Source of the DNA: Virgisporangium aliadipatigenens
GTDB lineage: Bacteria; Actinomycetota; Actinomycetes; Mycobacteriales; Micromonosporaceae
Length of the DNA stretch: 64,000 nucleotides
Assembly (NCBI RefSeq): GCF_016863615.1
Contig: NZ_BOPF01000025.1
Location: forward strand, 100,779-164,778
Reading direction: 5' to 3'
Shown here: positions 7,857-15,562 of the stretch, piece by piece
How the letters are laid out: each line of letters begins with the position of its first letter
Position numbering within the stretch: the first letter of the stretch is position 1
Notes under the pieces: model-generated
What the model was told of the DNA's origin: nothing
The model's database searches: none
What the model saw: only the letters and a program-made list of their open reading frames with translations
Translations under genes and position numbers: made by a program

Positions 7857-9406
7857 GGCGGCCGCGGCCGGGCGGTCGGTTCCGCCTTCGGTGGCGGCGG
7901 GTCGTGGCGGCCGTGGGTGTCGCGGCGGTGGCCGGCGGGTGCGGGGCGGTGGCCGCCGACGACGGAGCCGTGCGGGTCGTGGCCACCACGGAGATCCTCG
8001 CCGACCTCGTGCGCGCCGTCGGCGGCGGACGGGTGCACGTCGACTCGATCGTGCCGCCCGGCGGCGACCCGCACTCCTACGAGCCCACGCCGAGCGACGC
8101 CAAGAAGATCGCGCGGGCGGACGTGACGTTCACCAATCATCTGCTGCTGGAGGAGCATGCGCTCATCAAGGCGATCGACGCCAACGCCCCGGACGACGCC
8201 CCGAACGTGTCACTGGCCGAGTCGGCCGAGACGTACGGCGCCCAGGTCATCCCGCTCGTGGAGAACATCGCGCTGGACGTGCCGTGGCTCGGCCTGGCGG
8301 TGCGGGGCAGCGGCGCCGGCCGGGGCGCGACGCGGGCGTCGGAGGTCCGGCTGAGCGCCACCGCACTGGAGGGGCCGGGCCGGCTCGCGGTCTACCTGAC
8401 GCACGCGCTCGGCGAGCCCCAGGTGTACGTCGACTCCGCCGACGGGCTGTCCACAGTGGACTCGGCGGTGCTGCCGCCGGACGCGCACACGCACGTCAAC
8501 TGGGCGTTCAGCGCGCCGGGGGTGTACCGGGTGACGCTTTCGGCCGCGCTGTCCACTCCGGACGGTGCGTGGACGCCGGTCGGCGCGGGGACGTTCACGT
8601 TCGCCGTCGGCGTCGACCCGCACACCGTCCACAGTGGACAAAGCGGCGTCGTCGTCGACCGCGGGCACACCGACGTCGCCGTGGACCTCGACCGGGGCGA
8701 ACTGTACGCGTGGACCGACGCCGGCACCGGTGCGCAGCGGGCCGTTGCGGCGGCCGACGTCGTCATCGACGTGCCCAACCGCGCGTTGGACACGGTGCCG
8801 GCCGATCCGCGCTTCGGCTTCCTCGGGCCGGCCGGCAGCAGCGTTCACCAGCTGCCGCAGGCCGTGCTCGGCAAGCACGTGCACGGCGAGATCGACCCGC
8901 ACCTGTGGCAGAACGTCGCCAACGCCAAGGCCTACGCGCAGCTGATCCGTGACACGCTCGTCGCCTCGGATCCCGCGGACCGGGCCGGATACGCGCGGCG
9001 CACCGCCGAGTACCTCGCCGAGCTGGACCGCCTCGACGCGCACGTGCGCACCCGGGTCGCCACGATCCCGGCGCACCGGCGGCAGCTCGTCACCACGCAC
9101 GACGGGTTCGGCTATCTGGCCAAGGCGTACGGGCTGACCGTGGCCGGGTTCGTCGTGCCCAACCCCGCACAGGAGCCGAGTGCGGCCCAGGTGCGCAAGC
9201 TCACCGAGACCGTCACGAACCTGCGCGTGCCGGCCGTGTTCCTGGAGCCGAACCTCTCCGGGCGCGCCGGCGTGCTGACCCAGATCGCGAAGGACCAGGG
9301 AATCCGGATATGCAAGCTGTACGGCGACGCGTTCGACGAGCGGGCGCGCTCCTATGTGGACATGATGCGGCACAACGCCGGGGAGCTGGCCGCGTGCCTG
9401 GGGTGA
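7853..9406 (+). CDS. zinc-binding lipoprotein (ZnuA-like) interrupted by surface-repeat sequence
   Basis: A 517-residue substrate-binding protein of the TIGR03772 type. After a lipobox (VAGGC, Cys about 31) comes the first ZnuA lobe: VVATTEILADLVRAVGGGRV and GGDPHSYEPTPSDAKKI, where the His is a usual zinc ligand. The lobe is interrupted at about residue 140. The insertion (about 140-340) begins with the second half of a surface repeat (VPWLGLAVRG to HTHVNWAFSAPGVYRVTL) and ends with the first half of another (VVVDRGHTDVAVDLDRGEL to SSVHQLPQ), so it is circularly permuted. ZnuA then resumes at HVHGEIDPHLWQNV and continues through LVTTHDGFGYLAKAYGL and VFLEPNLSG, which hold further metal ligands. 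It delivers zinc, or manganese less likely, to the ABC permease encoded downstream. GTG start with GTGA overlap. Confidence 0.85.
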   Translation: MRRPRPGGRFRLRWRRVVAAVGVAAVAGGCGAVAADDGAVRVVATTEILADLVRAVGGGRVHVDSIVPPGGDPHSYEPTPSDAKKIARADVTFTNHLLLEEHALIKAIDANAPDDAPNVSLAESAETYGAQVIPLVENIALDVPWLGLAVRGSGAGRGATRASEVRLSATALEGPGRLAVYLTHALGEPQVYVDSADGLSTVDSAVLPPDAHTHVNWAFSAPGVYRVTLSAALSTPDGAWTPVGAGTFTFAVGVDPHTVHSGQSGVVVDRGHTDVAVDLDRGELYAWTDAGTGAQRAVAAADVVIDVPNRALDTVPADPRFGFLGPAGSSVHQLPQAVLGKHVHGEIDPHLWQNVANAKAYAQLIRDTLVASDPADRAGYARRTAEYLAELDRLDAHVRTRVATIPAHRRQLVTTHDGFGYLAKAYGLTVAGFVVPNPAQEPSAAQVRKLTETVTNLRVPAVFLEPNLSGRAGVLTQIAKDQGIRICKLYGDAFDERARSYVDMMRHNAGELAACLG

Positions 9407-10236
9407 GGCCACTGCTCGCGGCGCTGGCGGCGGTGGCGGCCGTCGCGGTGCCGGGCCCGGCGCACGCCGCACCGGTCGTGCTCGCCGCCGGGCACGCCGA
9501 CCTGGGCCCGCGGCTCGCCGACGGCGCGTGGCGGATCGGGCTGCGCGACGACGCCGTGCGCCCGCCGGTGTGGCGCGCGCTGGAGGAGGTGACCGTGCAC
9601 GCGGTCGAGGCCACCCGCACCACCGTCCCGGACGCCACGGAGTTCGGCTTCCTCGGCCCGGCCGGCGGGCCGGTGTGGGTGCTGCCGCAGACGCAGCGGG
9701 CCGACGCCGTGTGGCTCGGCTGGAACACCCAGGACCCGAGCGTCGCCACCGCCGTCCGCCGCGAACTGACCTGGCGCGTGCACGGGGTCAGCGGGCCCGG
9801 ACGCTTCGTGCTCTTCCTGACCGGCAACTTCGGCGCGCCGGACGTGGTCTTCGACAGCGGCCGGGCGATGCCGCAGGACAGCGGCGTCGAGGTCGGCACG
9901 CACGTGCACGGGAACTGGGCCTTCACAGCCGCCGGCACGTACCTGCTCGACATCGAGATGGCCGCCACGGACACGGCCGGCGCGCCGCTGGGCGCACGGG
10001 GCACGCTGCGCTTCTTCGTCGGCGCCGGCGACCCGACCACGGCCGCACCCGCTGCGGACCGGACCACGACGCCGGCCGCCGGGAACGCCGCCCCGGCACC
10101 CGCCGGAGGAGCGTCGCGCGCGGATGCGGCGCCGTGGGCCCGGGCGGGTGCCGCGGCCGTCGCGGTGTTGCTGCTGGCGGCCGTCGGCGCGGCACTCGTC
10201 CGCCGCTCCCGCCGCGCCACCGGAGCGACGCCATGA
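9403..10236 (+). CDS. membrane-anchored choice-of-anchor M protein
   Basis: A 277-residue protein from the GTG at 9403, whose GTGA overlaps the upstream stop; an in-frame GTG at 9394 is possible. A signal peptide (RPLLAALAAVAAVAVPGPAHA) leads to one surface-repeat domain, from LAAGHADLGPRLADG to HGNWAFTAAGTYLLDIEMA. Next come a Thr/Ala/Pro-rich linker and a C-terminal hydrophobic span (AAAVAVLLLAAVGAALV) with an RRSRR stop-transfer tail. It should therefore stand on the outer face of the membrane beside the permease. It lacks LPxTG, so unlike its paralogue at 5940 it is held by its own helix. Its stop overlaps the ATPase start in ATGA. Likely role: handing metal from the wall proteins to the lipoprotein (inference). 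Confidence 0.82.
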   Translation: MRPLLAALAAVAAVAVPGPAHAAPVVLAAGHADLGPRLADGAWRIGLRDDAVRPPVWRALEEVTVHAVEATRTTVPDATEFGFLGPAGGPVWVLPQTQRADAVWLGWNTQDPSVATAVRRELTWRVHGVSGPGRFVLFLTGNFGAPDVVFDSGRAMPQDSGVEVGTHVHGNWAFTAAGTYLLDIEMAATDTAGAPLGARGTLRFFVGAGDPTTAAPAADRTTTPAAGNAAPAPAGGASRADAAPWARAGAAAVAVLLLAAVGAALVRRSRRATGATP

Positions 10237-11000
10237 ACCCGACCGACGCCACCCAGCCCTCGCACGCGGCGGACCCCGGCGCGGGCCACGCGGCTCGGGA
10301 AGGTGTGGGAGTGCTTGTGGTGCAACGGCTTTCGGCGCGCCTGGCCGGGCGCGAGGTGCTGGTCGACGTCGACCTCCGCGTCCGTTCCGGCGAGATCGTC
10401 GGCCTGATCGGCCCCAACGGCGCCGGCAAGACCACCCTGCTGCGCACGATCCTGGGACTGGTGCCGCGCCACGCCGGCACGGTCGAGGTCGGCGGCACGA
10501 TCGGCTACGTGCCGCAGCGGCACGAGTTCGCGTGGGACTTCCCGATCACGGTGGAACACGCCGTCCGCACCGGCCTCACCCACCGGACCCGATGGCACGG
10601 CCGCCCGCCGAGGGAGCACACCGCCGAGGCCGTCGCCGCGCTGGACCGGGTGGGCATGGCCGCCCTGCGACACCGCCCCGTGGGCGAACTCTCCGGCGGC
10701 CAGCGCCAGCGGGTCCTCGTCGCGCGGGCCCTCGTGCTGCGGCCGGCGCTGCTGCTGCTCGACGAGCCGTTCACCGGGTTGGACCGGCCGACGCGGGACG
10801 TGCTGAACGGGCTGCTCAGGAGGCTTGCGGACGGGGGGACGGCGGTGCTCGTCACGACCCACGACCACACCGCCGCGAACACCCTCTGCGACCGTATCGT
10901 CCTGCTCAACCGCACGGTCGTCGCCGACGCCCCGCCCGGGGAACTGACCGATCCGGCCGTGTGGCTGCGGGCGTTCGGGGTGGCCGATGTCGGTCGTTGA
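10233..11000 (+). CDS. ATPase of the anchored-repeat zinc ABC transporter
   Basis: A 255-residue nucleotide-binding subunit. It carries the Walker A GPNGAGKTT, Q-loop region YVPQRHEFAWDFP, ABC signature LSGGQRQR, Walker B LLLLDEP and a switch His in VTTHDH. The D-P-T-G spacing and HEFAWDFPITVEHAV fit the metal-ion (ZnuC/MntB, TIGR03771) group. The first 28 residues are a polar extension not usual in the family. It powers import through the permease encoded next, whose start lies 14 nt inside this gene. ATGA overlaps the upstream stop. Expression should follow the Zur box at 4.63 kb. Confidence 0.88.
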   Translation: MNPTDATQPSHAADPGAGHAAREGVGVLVVQRLSARLAGREVLVDVDLRVRSGEIVGLIGPNGAGKTTLLRTILGLVPRHAGTVEVGGTIGYVPQRHEFAWDFPITVEHAVRTGLTHRTRWHGRPPREHTAEAVAALDRVGMAALRHRPVGELSGGQRQRVLVARALVLRPALLLLDEPFTGLDRPTRDVLNGLLRRLADGGTAVLVTTHDHTAANTLCDRIVLLNRTVVADAPPGELTDPAVWLRAFGVADVGR

Positions 11001-11829
11001 TCTGGTCGTGGCGCCGTGGGATCACGAGTTCATGCGCCGGGCGATCCTCGTGGCGGCGATGTCGGGTCTGGTGTGCGGGGTGATCGGCAGCCACGTGGTG
11101 CTACGCGGGATGGCGTTCATCGGCGACGCCGTGTCGCACTCGGTGTTTCCCGGGGTCGCGATCGCGTTCGTGCTCAAGGCGGATCTGGTGCTGGGTGGCG
11201 CGGTCGCCGGGCTCGCCACCGCGCTGAGCGTCGCGGTCGTGTCGCAGAACCGCAGGCTCAAGGAGGACACCGTCATCGGGGTCTTCTTCGCGGCGGCGTT
11301 CGGCCTGGGGATCGTGATCCTCAGCAGCGCGCCCGGCTACAGCGGTTCCCTGGAATCGTTTCTCTTCGGGCAGATCCTGGGGATCGACGACCGGGACGTG
11401 ATCACCGTGGCCGGAACGGGCACCGCCCTGCTCGTCGCGGCGGCGCTGCTGCACGGGCGGCTGGTCACGGTCAGTCTCGACCGCGAGACGGCCCGTGCCA
11501 ACGGCCTCGCGGTGCCGGCGCTCGACGCGGCGCTGTACGCGATGGTCACGCTCGCCATCGTCATCTCGTTGCAGGCCGTCGGGAACATCCTGGTGCTCGC
11601 GCTGCTCGTCACCCCGGCCGCGTGCGCCCGGCTGCTCACCGACCGGCTGGGCACGATGATGATCGTCGCGCCCGTGATCGGTTCCCTCGGATCGGTCCTG
11701 GGTCTGTATCTCTCGTACCACCTGGACCTGGCTGCGGGCGGCCTGATCGTCCTGGTCCTCACCGGTGTCTTCGTGGCGTGCTGGCTGCTGGCCCCGCGGC
11801 ACGGGATGCTGCGCCGCCGCGCCGCCTGA
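10987..11829 (+). CDS. permease of the anchored-repeat zinc ABC transporter
   Basis: A 280-residue integral membrane protein with seven to eight hydrophobic helices, of the ABC-3/ZnuB family (TIGR03770 type). Family signatures are VVLRGMAFIGDAVSHSVFPGVAIAF near residue 40, in place of the usual S-L-x-G-D-A-x-S-H, and LVTPAACARLLTDRLGTMM near residue 210. It forms the metal channel and works with the ATPase it overlaps by 14 nt and with the ZnuA-like lipoprotein. It is the last gene of the tightly overlapping set that starts at 4673. A 59-bp gap separates it from the UPF0718 permease gene. Confidence 0.88.
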   Translation: MSVVDLVVAPWDHEFMRRAILVAAMSGLVCGVIGSHVVLRGMAFIGDAVSHSVFPGVAIAFVLKADLVLGGAVAGLATALSVAVVSQNRRLKEDTVIGVFFAAAFGLGIVILSSAPGYSGSLESFLFGQILGIDDRDVITVAGTGTALLVAAALLHGRLVTVSLDRETARANGLAVPALDAALYAMVTLAIVISLQAVGNILVLALLVTPAACARLLTDRLGTMMIVAPVIGSLGSVLGLYLSYHLDLAAGGLIVLVLTGVFVACWLLAPRHGMLRRRAA

Positions 11830-11888
11830 CGAAAGCGGGCTACCCTGGGCCGCCGGCCTGCGTATTCCCCCGGGAGGTGGCCCCACGC

Positions 11889-12884
11889 ATGGAGACCGTG
11901 AAGGCGGCGGAGAGCCGAGCCGGTGAGCGGGAGGCGCGGTTCCGGGATCCGCGGCTGATCCTGACCGCGCTGCTCGCGCTCGCCGTCGCGGCGCAGGAGC
12001 CGATCCGCGGGCTGCTCGGCGGTGCCGTGATCCAGGCGTGGCTGACCGTGTTCGTGGCGGTGGTGATCCAGGCGTTGCCGTTCCTCGTGATGGGTGTGCT
12101 GCTCTCCGCGATCATCGCGGTCTTCGTGCCGCCGTCGTTCTTCGCGCGGGCGTTGCCGAAGCGGCCGGCGCTGGCCGTTCCGGTGGCGGGGGCGGCCGGG
12201 GCGGTGCTGCCGGGCTGCGAGTGCGCGTCGGTGCCGGTCGCCGGTGCGCTCGTGCGGCGCGGGGTCACCCCGGCGGCGGCGCTGGCGTTCCTGCTGTCGG
12301 CGCCGGCCATCAACCCGATCGTGCTGACCGCGACGGCGGTCGCGTTCCCGCGCAACCCGGAGATGGTGGCGGCGCGGTTCGTGGCGAGCCTGTTCGTGGC
12401 GTGTGCGATGGGCTGGCTGTGGCAGCGGTGGGGGCGCGCGGACTGGCTGCGCCCGCCGGGCCGGCCGCACACCGACGGGCTCACGAAGGGCGCCGTCCTG
12501 TGGGGTTCGGTCCGCCACGATGTCATGCACGCCGGCGGTTTCCTGGTCGTCGGCGCCGCGGCCGCGGCCACGCTGAAGGCGTTCGTGCCGGCGCAGTGGC
12601 TCGACGCGGTGGCCGGCAATCCCGTGGTGTCGGTGCTGGCGCTGGCCGCCCTGGCCGTCGCGCTGTCGATCTGTTCCGAGGCGGACGCGTTCGTGGCGGC
12701 GGCGCTGTCCCAGTTCTCGTTGACGGCGCGGCTGGCGTTCCTGGTGGTGGGGCCGATGGTGGACCTGAAGCTGTTCGCCATGCAGGCGGCCACGTTCGGG
12801 CGGGGGTTCGCGGTGCGGTTCGCACCGGCGACGTTCGCCGTGGCGGTGCTGGTGTCGACGGCGGTCGGGGCGGTGCTGCTGTGA
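11889..12884 (+). CDS. UPF0718 (YraQ/ArsP-like) permease
   Basis: A 331-residue membrane protein with about eight helices. It contains the family motif PGCECASVPVAGALV (about 113-127) and the second-half counterpart SICSEADAFVAAALSQFS (about 258-275), both typical of DUF318/UPF0718 permeases. Distant members export arsenicals; the substrate of this branch is unknown. The ribosome site GGGAGGTGG lies about 10 nt before the ATG. A TACCCT hexamer (11841-11846) in the 59-bp gap could be its own -10 element, so it may be transcribed both separately and by read-through from the zinc operon. The next gene overlaps its stop as GTGA and encodes its usual partner. Confidence 0.8.
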   Translation: METVKAAESRAGEREARFRDPRLILTALLALAVAAQEPIRGLLGGAVIQAWLTVFVAVVIQALPFLVMGVLLSAIIAVFVPPSFFARALPKRPALAVPVAGAAGAVLPGCECASVPVAGALVRRGVTPAAALAFLLSAPAINPIVLTATAVAFPRNPEMVAARFVASLFVACAMGWLWQRWGRADWLRPPGRPHTDGLTKGAVLWGSVRHDVMHAGGFLVVGAAAAATLKAFVPAQWLDAVAGNPVVSVLALAALAVALSICSEADAFVAAALSQFSLTARLAFLVVGPMVDLKLFAMQAATFGRGFAVRFAPATFAVAVLVSTAVGAVLL

Positions 12885-13591
12885 TCCGGCAGGCGCACGC
12901 GATCCTCATGCTGCTGCTCGGTGTGACGGTGCTGCGGACGGCGTTCACGGACGTGTACCTGCGCTACGTCAAGGAGGGGCTGCGGCCGCTGCTCATCGGC
13001 GTCGGCGTGGTCCTGATCGTGGCGGCCGCGGCGACGTTCTGGTACGAGTGGCGCCGACCCGCTCCCGAAAACCAGCCTCCCCCGCAAGAAGGGCATCGCG
13101 AGCCGCGCGTCTCGTGGCTGCTGGCGGTCCCCGTGCTGGCGCTGATCCTGGTGGCCCCGCCGGCGCTCGGCGCGTACACGGTCGACCGGGCCGGGAGCGC
13201 CATCCAGCAGCCCGCGGGCTTCCCGGCGCTGGCGGCCGGCGACCCGGTGCCGCTGACCGTGGGGGACTACGCGGCGCGGGCGGTCTACGACCACGGGCGT
13301 TCGCTTGCCGGGCGGACCGTCAAGGTGACCGGTTTCGTGACGCTGGGCAAGGGCGGCGAGCCGATGCTGGCCCGCCTGACGTTGAGCTGCTGCGCCGGTG
13401 ACGCCCAGCCGATCAAGGTGGGGCTGGAGGGGAAGGTGCCGGCGGGGCTGCGCCCCAACGCGTGGCTGGAGGTCACCGGCGCGTTCAGCGCGCGCCGGAC
13501 GGCGGATCCGATCAACCGGGCGCCGATCCCGTACCTCGCCGTGACCGAGGCGAAGCCGGTGCCTGAACCAAGGAATCCCTACGAAAGTTGA
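12881..13591 (+). CDS. TIGR03943-family permease partner (DUF1980)
   Basis: A 236-residue protein. Two or three hydrophobic segments occur in the first 100 residues (ILMLLLGVTVLRTAF, LLIGVGVVLIVAAAATF, LLAVPVLALILVA). An extracytoplasmic C-terminal domain follows with LTLSCCAGDAQPIKVGLEG. Its two adjacent cysteines (about 167-168) are conserved in this family and suggest metal or thiol chemistry. Members are nearly always encoded next to an UPF0718 permease, as here, and are taken to form one transporter or channel. GTG start, 4-nt overlap with the permease gene. Position next to the Zur-controlled operon suggests a role in zinc or another divalent metal, but no Zur box precedes this pair. 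Confidence 0.78.
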   Translation: MIRQAHAILMLLLGVTVLRTAFTDVYLRYVKEGLRPLLIGVGVVLIVAAAATFWYEWRRPAPENQPPPQEGHREPRVSWLLAVPVLALILVAPPALGAYTVDRAGSAIQQPAGFPALAAGDPVPLTVGDYAARAVYDHGRSLAGRTVKVTGFVTLGKGGEPMLARLTLSCCAGDAQPIKVGLEGKVPAGLRPNAWLEVTGAFSARRTADPINRAPIPYLAVTEAKPVPEPRNPYES

Positions 13592-13609
13592 GCGATGCGG
13601 TGCGCCTCA

Positions 13610-13627
13610 GTTAACGGCTGTTAACAT
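13610..13627 (+). promoter_or_regulatory. repeated GTTAAC sites over a leaderless P450 promoter
   Basis: GTTAAC occurs at 13610-13615 and 13620-13625, one helical turn apart, giving a symmetric pair around GGCT. The second copy overlaps TAACAT (13622-13627), a -10 element 8 nt before the P450 ATG. The layout suggests a repressor operator; no cognate regulator gene is adjacent. Confidence 0.5.
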
Positions 13628-13635
13628 CGCTTGCC

Positions 13636-14982
13636 ATGGAGATCTCCGAGCTTCCGGGGCCGCGGCGGCTGCCCCTGGTGGGAAACCTGCCGGCGCTGTT
13701 CGCCCGCGGTACGCCGCACCGCGTCTTCCAGGAGTGGGGCGCGCGGTACGGGACGACGTACCGGATGCGGATGCCGGGCCGCGACGCGGTCGTCACGTCC
13801 GAGCCCGAGATGATCGAGACGATTCTGCGCGAACGCCCGGACTCCTTCCGCCGCTTCTCCCTCGTCAGCGACCTGATCCGGGAACTCGGCGCGCACGGCC
13901 TCTTCGACGCCGAGGGCGAGGACTGGCGCCGGCTGCGCCGCGTGGCGACCCGTGGCCTCAGCGCCCGCTACATCCGGGCCTCCTTCGGCACGATCACGCG
14001 TGCGGCCGACCGGCTGCGCGACCGGTGGCGCACGCAGACGAGCGTCGACGTCGTCGAGGAGATGCTGAGCTACACGCTCGAGGTGTCGGTGGGCCTCACG
14101 ATGGGCCACGAGCTGCGGGACGACGACCGGCTGCGGGGCCACCTGAAGGAGGTGTTCAACACGTTGGGGCGCCGCATCGCCAGCCCGGTCCCGTACTGGC
14201 GCTGGGTGCGCCTGCCCGCCGACCGGCGCGCCGACGAGGCGATCGCGGCAGCCCGTTCCCTCATCACCGAGAAGTACGTCGACGCGCGGCGACGGATGCT
14301 CGACGGCGAGGAACCCGCGGACTTCCTGACCGCCCTGGCCAAGGCGGACGTCGACGGCGAGGACCCGCTCAACCTGGACGACGTCGTCGGCAACGTCCTG
14401 ACGTTGGTCGTCGCCGGCGAGGACACCACCGCCGGCATGATCTCGTGGGTGCTGCACTGTCTCGCGGCCCATCCACAGGCGCAGGAACGCATCCGCGCCG
14501 AGGCGACCGCGCCGATCACCGCACCGTCGGCCCTGGCCGCCCTGCGCTACACCGAGGCGGTCGTGCACGAGACGATGCGGCTGTACCCGCCGACGCCCTA
14601 CTTCCCGTTCGAACCCGTCGCCGACACCACGATCGCCGGCCTGCGCATCCCGCGCGGCACCCCGCTCTGGATCATGATGACGCACGGCGCCGACAAGGAT
14701 CGCGAGTTCCGCCCCGAACGGTGGCTCGACGGCAACCCGATGGAGGGCAGGCAGCCGTACCTGCCGTTCGGGAGCGGGCCGCGGTTCTGCCCGGGGCGCA
14801 GCCTCGCGCTCATGGAGGCGACCCTGATGGCCGCGACGCTGTGCCGGGCGTTCGTCGTCGAACCGGATCCGTCCGCCGGCCCGGTCGGCGAGAAGGTCAC
14901 CTTCGCGGTGTTCCCGACGAACCTGCGCCTGCGGCTGTCACCGGTCAAGCGCGCGGTCGAGGATCCCGCGCTCCGGGCGTGA
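13636..14982 (+). CDS. cytochrome P450
   Basis: A 448-residue haem monooxygenase. Visible landmarks are the I-helix oxygen-activation motif AGEDTT (about 258-263), the K-helix ExxR (E312, R315), and the haem loop FGSGPRFCPGRSLA with the axial ligand C385. The Pro-rich start ISELPGPRRLPLVGN and the AGEDTT/FGSGPRxCPG style resemble the class-II-like bacterial P450s rather than the classical short CYP105/107 types. There is no membrane helix and no ferredoxin or reductase gene nearby, so electrons must come from elsewhere. The ATG follows a TAACAT -10 element by 8 nt with no ribosome site. Substrate unknown; the neighbours are transporters, not a biosynthetic cluster. Confidence 0.9.
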   Translation: MEISELPGPRRLPLVGNLPALFARGTPHRVFQEWGARYGTTYRMRMPGRDAVVTSEPEMIETILRERPDSFRRFSLVSDLIRELGAHGLFDAEGEDWRRLRRVATRGLSARYIRASFGTITRAADRLRDRWRTQTSVDVVEEMLSYTLEVSVGLTMGHELRDDDRLRGHLKEVFNTLGRRIASPVPYWRWVRLPADRRADEAIAAARSLITEKYVDARRRMLDGEEPADFLTALAKADVDGEDPLNLDDVVGNVLTLVVAGEDTTAGMISWVLHCLAAHPQAQERIRAEATAPITAPSALAALRYTEAVVHETMRLYPPTPYFPFEPVADTTIAGLRIPRGTPLWIMMTHGADKDREFRPERWLDGNPMEGRQPYLPFGSGPRFCPGRSLALMEATLMAATLCRAFVVEPDPSAGPVGEKVTFAVFPTNLRLRLSPVKRAVEDPALRA

Positions 14983-14994
14983 GGTCGCGTCCGG

Positions 14995-15540
14995 TCAGCC
15001 CTTGCCGAAAGCCTTGTCCTGGCATTCATCCACCTTTTTCATCTCGTTCTCCGGCGGGAGGCTTTTGAACGCCAGGAAGCCGTCGTTCTCCCACGCGTCG
15101 ATGCCCTGCGCGCGGATGCAGGTGACCCAGGCGTGCAGCTTGTCGGCGTACTGCGGGTCGGTGCGCTTCGCGCGTTCCCAGACCTGTTCGGGCTTCTTGC
15201 TGCCGCAGGCCGCCTCGGCCGCCGCCGACAGTTCCTCGTCGCGCGGGTCGGGCAGCGCCGGCCGGGGCGCCGCGCCGCTGCTGCCGCCGCCGTTGGCCGC
15301 GTCGCCGCCCGCCTTCGTGTAGCCGTGGTCGGCGAGGCACTTCAGGTACACGTCCCAGAGGCGTTCCTCCTCCTCGGGCGAGGTGTCGGTGCGGATCAGC
15401 GGGCGTTCGGCGGCCGCCGGCGAGGGGCTCGCCGCCGTCGCCGGGTCGCTCGCCAGCGTCGCCACCTCGGGCTTCTCGGGGGCCTTTTCGCAGCCCGCGA
15501 GCAGCCCCAGGGCGAGGATCAGGGTCGCCGTCCGTCTCAT
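14995..15540 (-). CDS. putative lipoprotein of the MacAB-like operon
   Basis: A 181-residue protein of unknown function. A signal sequence ends in the lipobox LLAGC (Cys16), so it should be lipid-anchored outside the membrane. A Ser/Ala/Pro linker follows. The mature domain has four cysteines (YLKCLADHG, AACGSKK, WVTCIRAQG, DECQDKAFG), spaced so that two disulfides are likely. The C-x-x-A-H-G and CIRAQG motifs recur in small actinomycete lipoproteins found next to ABC exporters. It is the last gene of a four-gene operon with permease, ATPase and membrane-fusion protein. It may act as an accessory sensor or substrate chaperone for the exporter (inference). Confidence 0.72.
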   Translation of the reverse strand: MRRTATLILALGLLAGCEKAPEKPEVATLASDPATAASPSPAAAERPLIRTDTSPEEEERLWDVYLKCLADHGYTKAGGDAANGGGSSGAAPRPALPDPRDEELSAAAEAACGSKKPEQVWERAKRTDPQYADKLHAWVTCIRAQGIDAWENDGFLAFKSLPPENEMKKVDECQDKAFGKG

Positions 15541-15562
15541 GTCATCTCTCCTCGGTCGAACG

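Larger units (their letters stand above)
5390..8638. repeat. three copies of palindrome TCCACAGTGGA in the zinc operon
   Basis: Exact copies lie at 5390-5400, 8450-8460 and 8628-8638, all inside coding sequence of the surface-repeat and ZnuA-like genes. They are part of a family of ten copies in the window. In frame they read IHSG, STVD or VHSG. Confidence 0.85.
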
